Positions 58,133 to 64,000 of a stretch of 64,000 bases of DNA are shown in pieces. The notes under the pieces are model-generated. The model made no database searches. It worked only from the letters and a program-made list of their open reading frames with translations, and had not been told where the DNA came from. Location: contig NZ_PYGK01000002.1 of NCBI RefSeq assembly GCF_003014595.1, positions 62,001-126,000 on the forward strand, read 5' to 3'. The stretch's first letter is position 1, and each line of letters starts with the position of its first letter. The translations under genes and the position numbers were made by a program. The stretch comes from Chitinophaga ginsengisoli (GTDB taxonomy: Bacteria > Bacteroidota > Bacteroidia > Chitinophagales > Chitinophagaceae).

Positions 58133-58205
58133 GTTCACATTTCTTTTTGTATTTTAATCCCGCGCAGACTTAACCTTAAGTTTATTACTGTCCAAAACCA
58201 CGTAT

Positions 58206-59483
58206 ATGCAAAACATTCAAACCAATAAGCTATTCTGGGCAAGTTGCCTGGCGCTGTTAGTAACCTCGCTTTCCTTTGGTATCCGAGCAGGAATGATGAA
58301 CCAATTAGGGATAGATTTCCAGCTGAACGCGACACAGCTGGGTAGCATTACCGCTACCGCTTTCTGGGGTTTTCCACTGGCAATGGTCATCGGCGGTGTT
58401 ATAGTGGACGTCATTGGCATGAAACGCCTGCTGGTCATCGCGTTTCTTTTTCACCTGGCCGGCATTGCACTCACTATTTTTGCGCAGGGCTACTGGACGC
58501 TGTTTTTCTCCACCCTGCTGATCGGTATTGCCAATGGTACAGTGGAGGCGGCCTGTAATCCGCTGGTAGCGACACTTTATCCGAAAGACAAGACCACCAG
58601 GCTGAATTATTTCCACCTTTGGTTTCCGGGAGGTATCGTGATCGGTACCCTGGTAGTTACCTTATTTGTCAACCTACACCTGGGTTGGCAGTTACAGGTG
58701 GCAACCATGCTGATTCCTACCCTGATCTATGGTTTCCTGTTTTCACGGCTTGATTTTCCGCCTACTGAAAGAGTTTCATCCGGATATTCCAGCGGTGACA
58801 TGTATATGGCCGTACTTTCGCCACTGTTCATCTTCATGCTCATTTGTATGTTCATGACTGCGATCACTGAACTTTTCACTGGTCAGTGGATAGGCCTTCT
58901 GCTAAAAAATGTGACTAATAATGCGCTGTTACTGCTGACACTAACGACTGGCATTATGGTTGTTGGCCGGGCCTTCGCTAAGCCAATCGTCAAAAAGCTG
59001 GCACCGCAGGGTGTTCTCCTCTTCTCAGCCATTTTTGCCGCTATAGGGCTTTATATGCTGAGCACATTTACAGGAAGCTCGGTATTCTTTGCCGCCCTGA
59101 TCTTCGGCATCGGCGTATGTTACTTCTGGCCAACCATGATCGGTTTTGTTGCCGAGAATATCCCACAGTCCGGCGCACTGGGGCTTAACCTAATGGGTGG
59201 TGCGGGAATGTTCGCCGTATCTATATACACTATGTTCATGGGAGGATTTTATGACGGTTTGATTGTCAAACACCTTCCTGCAGGCGCTCATCTGGGTACT
59301 TATACTGCTGCTGCCGATGGCACTCCCGAAGCGGCCGCGCTGAACGAGGCGAAGAACCTTGCAGGCCCTGAAGTATTACAGGTTACTTTAGTGTTACCCA
59401 TTATACTGATTGTAGCTTTTACAGGTCTGGTCGTTTACATGAGATCCAGAAAATCCAGGCAACTGGCCGCCGAGGCTATTTGA
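58206..59483 (+). CDS. MFS transporter (sugar-type)
   Basis: A 425-residue inner-membrane transporter with about 12 hydrophobic helices. It has the intracellular loop motif of the superfamily in modified form (VDVIGMKRLL after helix 2) and a long central loop (SRLDFPPTERVSSGYSSGD). The pattern fits the fucose/glucose-galactose or related MFS group found in Bacteroidota, but the substrate cannot be named. It is monocistronic, ended by a strong terminator, and separated from the glycan locus by one gene. Confidence 0.88.
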   Translation: MQNIQTNKLFWASCLALLVTSLSFGIRAGMMNQLGIDFQLNATQLGSITATAFWGFPLAMVIGGVIVDVIGMKRLLVIAFLFHLAGIALTIFAQGYWTLFFSTLLIGIANGTVEAACNPLVATLYPKDKTTRLNYFHLWFPGGIVIGTLVVTLFVNLHLGWQLQVATMLIPTLIYGFLFSRLDFPPTERVSSGYSSGDMYMAVLSPLFIFMLICMFMTAITELFTGQWIGLLLKNVTNNALLLLTLTTGIMVVGRAFAKPIVKKLAPQGVLLFSAIFAAIGLYMLSTFTGSSVFFAALIFGIGVCYFWPTMIGFVAENIPQSGALGLNLMGGAGMFAVSIYTMFMGGFYDGLIVKHLPAGAHLGTYTAAADGTPEAAALNEAKNLAGPEVLQVTLVLPIILIVAFTGLVVYMRSRKSRQLAAEAI

Positions 59484-59506
59484 TAGAGCTGTTTTCTTTC
59501 TATAGG

Positions 59507-59551
59507 AAAAGCCATTAAATGCAGCTATTGCTGCGTTTAATGGCTTTTTAA
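59507..59551 (+). terminator. Rho-independent terminator
   Basis: AAAAGCCATTAAATGCAGC pairs with GCTGCGTTTAATGGCTTTTT around TATT, 23 bp after the MFS stop. Confidence 0.88.
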
Positions 59552-59694
59552 CTTTAACAGCTGTATGTTTATTTACTAAAACGGTACTATCCCCCGCCGA
59601 CTGCAGGTCTGTTACAGGCCTGTCTGCTTATCTTTTCACTGATATTCTGTCACCCTTTACGATAACCCTTTTGTTAACTAAAAAAGTCCCCTAC

Positions 59695-61521
59695 ATGAGC
59701 AAACATTTATACCTGGTTATTATTGCCTGGCTTATTGGTGTGAACACTACCCAGGCACAAAATGCGGACCAGCTGTACTACAACACCTTCGCATTGCAAT
59801 TTCACTACAAAGCAGCAAGCTTCGTCGTAGACACGCCATTTGTAGCTTCTGCCCCACAAGCCTTTCTGTTATGGAGCGCCAACGTGTACCAGGATTCCAC
59901 GAAAAGTTCTTTATCGCTCGATCAGTTTGATGCCAACGGCAACTTCCTCTCCGAGCATATAGTTCCACAACCCAGCAAACTGTTACCATCCCTGCTGCCA
60001 AAGAAAATCTTCCGCATGAAAAGCGGCAAAGGTTACTATCTCTTAGGCTATGTGATCCAGTCCATTAACCTGATCAATGGCATTCCCGTGTACTCCACAC
60101 CGGTCATCATTCGCCTGGATCAGCTGCTGAACCCTGTCTGGGTACAGAAGCTGCACTTCGCTGCAGTAACCACTGCCAATGCTAACGCACTCATTGAATA
60201 CAATGACCTTATTGAGGCTACTAACGGCGATGTGATCATTGCAGGTCGCTATAGCCCCGCACCGGCAGGTCAGCAGATCAATATACTGGCTACCCGCCTC
60301 ACCGCCGCAGGTGCCATTGTATGGAACTACCAGTACTCCACCAATTTTACCTGTAACGCTAACGCACTGGCCCTGACAGAAGCCACTGACAACAACATCA
60401 TCCTGACTGGTTATGTAGAGCTGTGTACCAGCGGCTTCGGAGGTCCACGCCAGGTACTCTTCCTCCGTCTCCAGCCCAGCGGTATCCCAGTTACCGGTTT
60501 CGCTTATCTCGGAGCCACTACTGAATCTGCCGGCACCAAGATCGTGAAACGTACCAACGTTGCTGGTAACGATGCCTTTTTCATCTCCGGCTTTGTCGAT
60601 GTCACAGCCGCCACCGGCGCCCCTAACAGACAGGTACTGATTATAGATGTAAGAGAAAGCGGCGCCATCACAGGCTCCTTCCATGTTGGTGATGCTGGCA
60701 CAGAAGAGTCCAACGACCTCGTTATCCGTAACCTGGGCAATGAAAACTACTACCTCTATCTCACCGGCTTCACCACCAGTTACTACACCGCTGTAAGCAA
60801 AGAAGTATTCTACCTGCAACTGCGATACGTGTCCGGTACCCTGGGTCTCGTAGAATTCAGCACCTTCCCGCAGACGGCCAGTTACACCGAAAGGTATGGC
60901 CTGGAAATAAAAGCTGCCGGCAAAGACAAATTCGCGATACTGGCCAATGCCAATTACATCATCAATGGCACCAGCAACACGAGTACATTCACCAACGTGC
61001 TTCTCCGTGATCTCAGCAGCGCCAGCCAGCAGTGTATCAAATTACACCAGCCGCCGGTAAGCACTATCAACTTCAGTCCTAAACAACTCGAGGTATCACC
61101 GAAAGCACTCTCTTTCAAACCTTATGCAGAGAAATATACTGTATTCCAGAAAGTATTTCCGAAACTGCTCTGTGGTCAGTTCAACGTCAACGCGTACGAT
61201 GCACTCAACAGCGGCGTGATAGAACAACGGATAGCCACGCCAAACCTGACACTCAGCAAAGTGGCGCCGGTAACTAAACCGGAAACCGTGAGCGTTTATC
61301 CTAACCCTGCCAGCAACTACGTCTTTATCGAATACAGGAAACCTATCACCTCAAAGGTGCAGGCGAAAGTGTTTGGTCCCGATATGCGCTTGCTGAAGAT
61401 TATTGAAATCAATGACAATAACAGGAAAACGTTGTCGCTCGACGGCCTCCCATCCGGCTTGTATTTTATACAGGTGGGCGATAATAATAAAAGCGAGAGC
61501 TTTAAGATAATGAAGAACTAA
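59695..61521 (+). CDS. Secreted T9SS-sorted propeller-like protein
   Basis: A 608-residue exported protein with signal peptide ~1-21 (ending TTQAQ). Residues ~25-440 are beta-rich and repetitive (GDVIIAGRYSPAP, DNNIILTGYVELC, NDAFFISGFVDV, ENYYLYLTGFT), resembling T9SS proteins with propeller or SBBP-like repeats. Residues ~535-608 are a type IX secretion sorting domain (SVYPNPASNYVFIEY, LPSGLYFIQVGD, FKIMKN). It is probably exported to the surface through T9SS; no binding partner or enzyme activity is visible. Start at 59695 is chosen for the signal peptide. Confidence 0.85.
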   Translation: MSKHLYLVIIAWLIGVNTTQAQNADQLYYNTFALQFHYKAASFVVDTPFVASAPQAFLLWSANVYQDSTKSSLSLDQFDANGNFLSEHIVPQPSKLLPSLLPKKIFRMKSGKGYYLLGYVIQSINLINGIPVYSTPVIIRLDQLLNPVWVQKLHFAAVTTANANALIEYNDLIEATNGDVIIAGRYSPAPAGQQINILATRLTAAGAIVWNYQYSTNFTCNANALALTEATDNNIILTGYVELCTSGFGGPRQVLFLRLQPSGIPVTGFAYLGATTESAGTKIVKRTNVAGNDAFFISGFVDVTAATGAPNRQVLIIDVRESGAITGSFHVGDAGTEESNDLVIRNLGNENYYLYLTGFTTSYYTAVSKEVFYLQLRYVSGTLGLVEFSTFPQTASYTERYGLEIKAAGKDKFAILANANYIINGTSNTSTFTNVLLRDLSSASQQCIKLHQPPVSTINFSPKQLEVSPKALSFKPYAEKYTVFQKVFPKLLCGQFNVNAYDALNSGVIEQRIATPNLTLSKVAPVTKPETVSVYPNPASNYVFIEYRKPITSKVQAKVFGPDMRLLKIIEINDNNRKTLSLDGLPSGLYFIQVGDNNKSESFKIMKN

Positions 61522-61539
61522 TGACTACTTGATCACTAC

Positions 61540-61571
61540 AAAAGAGGGCGTCAAAAGGCGCCCTCTTTTTT
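61540..61571 (+). terminator. Rho-independent terminator
   Basis: AGAGGGCG/CGCCCTCT stem with A-tract before and TTTTTT after, 18 bp downstream of the T9SS-sorted gene. Confidence 0.9.
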
Positions 61572-61743
61572 CGCGGTGACCGCCAAAACTCTGTGCCATA
61601 ACTTGGTCCGGTGGAACTGCTCGCAAATGCTATCGGTTTGAGGGCTTTTTGCCTTGATTTGCGTATAATCAATATAACACAGAATCAAAAATCCGTCAAT
61701 TTCAATAATAAATTACCTTCGTTGTCAAAACCATAAACATCCT

Positions 61744-62133
61744 ATGCGCGCATTATTATTCGATGCCTATAGTCAGGTGGTGAAAGAAATCGTTTTGCCA
61801 GCAGAAAGAGCAATATTTTATCAACAAGTAAAACAGTACCTAAATGCAGAAGGCATTGATATGATACATCCTAATAAACTGCTCACCATTCTTTTTGATC
61901 CACTTGCCTTTACCAAAGCAGGTACTCCAGGCTTTCTCCTAGGGCTATTGGAAGAATTTCCGCTGTTTGGCAATATCATTTGTGTCGGACGTAATCCGAT
62001 CACCTATCAAATAGAAGATTTATCCGGAGAATTTACGCGCGATCATTTTGACGTCAGCTGGTATGCACCAACAGAGGCAGAAGAATACAGAAAGAAGGCT
62101 ATGCTGATCGGCATCAATAATTATAGAAGTTAA
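61744..62133 (+). CDS. Hypothetical protein (129 aa)
   Basis: A 129-residue soluble protein with no signal peptide. It has an alpha/beta pattern (RALLFDAYSQVVKEIVLPA, GFLLGLLEEFPLFGNIICVGR) and an acidic C-terminal region (WYAPTEAEEYRKKAM). The repeated hydrophobic-acidic strands recall DUF3846-type proteins, but I cannot confirm a family. It is preceded by a short AT-rich region with a possible TACCTTCG -7 box. Confidence 0.65.
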   Translation: MRALLFDAYSQVVKEIVLPAERAIFYQQVKQYLNAEGIDMIHPNKLLTILFDPLAFTKAGTPGFLLGLLEEFPLFGNIICVGRNPITYQIEDLSGEFTRDHFDVSWYAPTEAEEYRKKAMLIGINNYRS

Positions 62134-62484
62134 CTGCTCCTAAAGGCAACTACAAACATGTAATAACTAATTCTGTTTCAATCAATATCGGCTTTACGAA
62201 TTATAATATAGATATTGCTCTCTTTATTGAAGGCTCGCTCGGACTCGAATCCGATTATAGCTTGACAATGAAAATAATTATATAAACTCTCCAAAAAAAA
62301 AAAAACGCTACAAGTCTTTAAACCTGAAGCGATTCATTTTACCCTGATCGCTATGGTAAAACTCGAACCTTTTTATATTCGATTTACGTAAATTAGCTGA
62401 AATAGTATAACCAATTACAATATTTAAACAAAATATTTCTGGTAAAATGAGGGCAAATCGCGATACCCACCAAACTTTTGAGCA
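62134..62484. other. 351-bp gene-free interval
   Basis: No credible gene. It contains a 13-nt A-run at 62293-62305, a short CGGACTCGAATCCG inverted repeat near 62240 that superficially resembles a tRNA T-arm, and a minus-strand frame (62308-62502) ending in a basic segment (NRFRFKDL) that might be a decayed gene. None is well supported. Confidence 0.4.
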
Positions 62485-63363
62485 ATGAATGTACAAAAAC
62501 AAAAAGAGAAAAATGAAGGCTTACAGCACGATCAGCCGGGGATAAAGATTCGATCAAACGACAATCCTTATCTGTCAGCTGACCCTCAAAAAAACTTACT
62601 GCAACCTCGCAGATTATCTTCTTATTTTATTGTATTAATTGAAAGCGGTTCAATTACATACAATCTAGAATTACAAGACTATACGCTTACTGATGGGCAC
62701 TTGCTCTTCGCAATGCCCAATCAAATTTTTACGCCACCTGCCAAAACTAACGATCTTAAATATTTCAAGCTGCTGTTTGATGAAAATACATTGGCCTTGT
62801 TGCCACAACAATTTCCTTTTTTAGTCAACCCTTTAAACGCGCCGACCATAGCTCTTGACCCTGCTGCGAAAGAAAGAGTGATAAAGGTCTTTGGAATTTT
62901 AAACCAGATACTGCACTTAGATAAATACGAGACTGACACTGAAATAATGTTAGCTTATTTGAGCTCATTGCTATCAGAATTAAACAGCGCCTATTTCAAA
63001 AACAAAGGACCCGCTAATATCTTAAATCCAAACCTGTCAAAGTTTATTGCCTTCAAACTAGCTGTGGAAACGTCCCTTACAGAACAACCTTCTATCAACG
63101 CAATTGCAGAAAAATTAGCTTTATCTACCAACAGTTTATACCGGATTGTAAAAGAATACGCCGGCACATCGCCCAAAGACTATTTTATCAGTCGCCTGAT
63201 GGCGGAAGCTCAGCGGAAATTGCGCTATTCCAATATTTCTATCAAAGAATTGGCCTATGAACTAGGCTTTAATGACCCTGATTATTTTTCAAGGCTCTTC
63301 AAGAAAAGTACAGGAAAAAGCGCCAGTGAATTTTTACCCGGGCAAGATTTGTCGGGAGAATAA
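62485..63363 (+). CDS. AraC-family transcriptional regulator
   Basis: A 292-residue regulator with an N-terminal cupin-like domain (~15-165) and a C-terminal double HTH (~190-285): IAEKLALSTNSLYRIVKEYAG and ISIKELAYELGFNDPDYFSRLF followed by KKSTGKSASEF. It is directly upstream of an SDR oxidoreductase gene (63-bp gap) on the same strand, a pairing seen often in Bacteroidota; regulation of that gene is likely but inferred from position. Confidence 0.92.
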   Translation: MNVQKQKEKNEGLQHDQPGIKIRSNDNPYLSADPQKNLLQPRRLSSYFIVLIESGSITYNLELQDYTLTDGHLLFAMPNQIFTPPAKTNDLKYFKLLFDENTLALLPQQFPFLVNPLNAPTIALDPAAKERVIKVFGILNQILHLDKYETDTEIMLAYLSSLLSELNSAYFKNKGPANILNPNLSKFIAFKLAVETSLTEQPSINAIAEKLALSTNSLYRIVKEYAGTSPKDYFISRLMAEAQRKLRYSNISIKELAYELGFNDPDYFSRLFKKSTGKSASEFLPGQDLSGE

Positions 63364-63426
63364 ACAGATTTGTCCATTCCCGCTATTTTTGGCCCCTCTA
63401 CTTTTGCTTTATAAAATTCACACAAC

Positions 63427-64000
63427 ATGAAATTTGCATTAGTAACAGGAGCCAACAAGAGCATTGGCTTTGAAGTGGCACAGCAACTTGCTGAGGAAGG
63501 AATGTATGTTTACCTCGGTAGTCGTAATGTAGAAAATGGCGTTGAAGCCGTTGGTAAATTAAAAGCAAAGGGATTAAACAATGTAGAAGTTATTCAGCTT
63601 GACATTACGGACGACGAATCAGTAATTAAAGCCCGTAAAGAAATAGGTAAAAAAACAGACGTCTTGGACATACTTATTAATAATGCGGGTATTTATGGTG
63701 GTTACCCACAAACGGCACTTGATGCAACGATTGACCAGTTTAAGGCAGCTTATGACGCAAATGTCTATGGCGCGGTGCGCGTTACACAGGCATTTATCGA
63801 TTTATTGAAAAAGTCATCAGCACCTCGCATTGTAAATGTAAGTTCAAGTCAGGGCTCAATTACCCTCCACAGTGACCCAACATATAAATATTACGATTAC
63901 AAAGGCGCTGTATATCTTTCCTCCAAATCAGCCTTGAATATGTACACGGTGGTTTTAGCATACGAGTTTAAAAACACTCCCTTCAAAATAAATGCCGTTT
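63427..64000 (+). CDS. SDR-family oxidoreductase (3' end outside window)
   Basis: The first 191 residues of a classical short-chain dehydrogenase. Nucleotide motif TGANKSIGFE at ~8-17, the NNAG motif near 87-90, catalytic Ser in IVNVSSSQG (~140) and the YLSSK segment with Lys of the Tyr-x-x-x-Lys pair near 165. The carbonyl substrate is unknown; members of this subgroup are similar to carbonyl reductases. The window ends within the reading frame. Confidence 0.93.
   Translation, partial: MKFALVTGANKSIGFEVAQQLAEEGMYVYLGSRNVENGVEAVGKLKAKGLNNVEVIQLDITDDESVIKARKEIGKKTDVLDILINNAGIYGGYPQTALDATIDQFKAAYDANVYGAVRVTQAFIDLLKKSSAPRIVNVSSSQGSITLHSDPTYKYYDYKGAVYLSSKSALNMYTVVLAYEFKNTPFKINAV

Noticed and set aside
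60043..60819. 258-residue minus-strand frame
   Set aside because: Lies wholly inside the T9SS-sorted gene, whose signal peptide and sorting domain are convincing; it is a shadow frame.
62200..62270. TCGGA-CTCGAA-TCCGA hairpin resembling a tRNA T-arm
   Set aside because: The loop is six rather than seven bases, TTCGA is incomplete, and no acceptor, D or anticodon arm can be built around it.
62308..62502. 64-residue minus-strand frame in the gene-free interval
   Set aside because: AT-rich, no family resemblance apart from a basic tail, and it overlaps the start of the AraC gene.

Overview
The window looks like a chromosome segment of a Bacteroidota bacterium, most likely family Chitinophagaceae and probably Chitinophaga or a close relative. 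This is inference from gene content: a SusC/SusD pair under an ECF sigma/FecR pair, type IX secretion C-terminal sorting domains, GH92 and GH43 enzymes, TlpA-type thiol proteins, DUF2652 and DUF4256 proteins, and promoters with a TAnnTTTG-like -7 box. I found no rRNA, convincing tRNA, CRISPR array, transposase or phage gene. The sequence ends inside an SDR gene.

Layout. 1-6.4 kb: small or broken genes, a YqgE/AlgH protein, a DUF2652 protein, a two-domain glyoxalase-fold protein, a carbohydrate-binding/serine-hydrolase fusion, a GNAT acetyltransferase and a truncated membrane-protein gene. 6.5-19.5 kb: an SMP-30-like lactonase, an unknown 824-residue protein with beta-helix-like repeats, a TlpA-type oxidoreductase, a sulfatase, catalase-peroxidase KatG, a DUF4256 protein, an ArsR-SRPBCC-DoxX operon with a tandem operator, and a serine hydrolase. 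19.9-24.4 kb: NmrA-like reductase, secreted propeller-like protein, aldo/keto reductase, AraC regulator and thioredoxin-fold protein.

24.7-31.7 kb holds the most unusual gene, a 1018-residue protein with an N-terminus like injection-system cargo, a probable amidoligase domain and a C-terminal OTU-type cysteine protease domain. It is followed by an esterase, a 122-bp inverted repeat built on an 11-nt period, a secreted PHP-like protein and a small helix-hairpin-helix protein. 31.9-38 kb: ABC exporter, cupin, NTF2-like protein, two membrane proteins, an ECF sigma gene whose reading frame carries a stop at codon 18, an exported Nudix-fold protein with a degenerate Nudix box, and a RibD/DHFR-like reductase.

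38-56 kb is dedicated to glycans: GH92 and GH43 enzymes, an AsmA-like protein with an internal duplication, then ECF sigma, FecR, SusC, SusD and an 1818-residue secreted GH74-like protein with bacterial Ig, malectin-like and T9SS domains. The last five genes form a plausible polysaccharide utilization locus: FecR would sense SusC occupancy and release the sigma factor, SusCD would import oligosaccharides, and the giant protein would cut the polymer outside the cell. 56-64 kb: an unknown cysteine-rich cytosolic protein, an MFS transporter, another T9SS-sorted protein, a small unknown protein, an AraC regulator and a partial SDR. Several rho-independent terminators and palindromes delimit these units.
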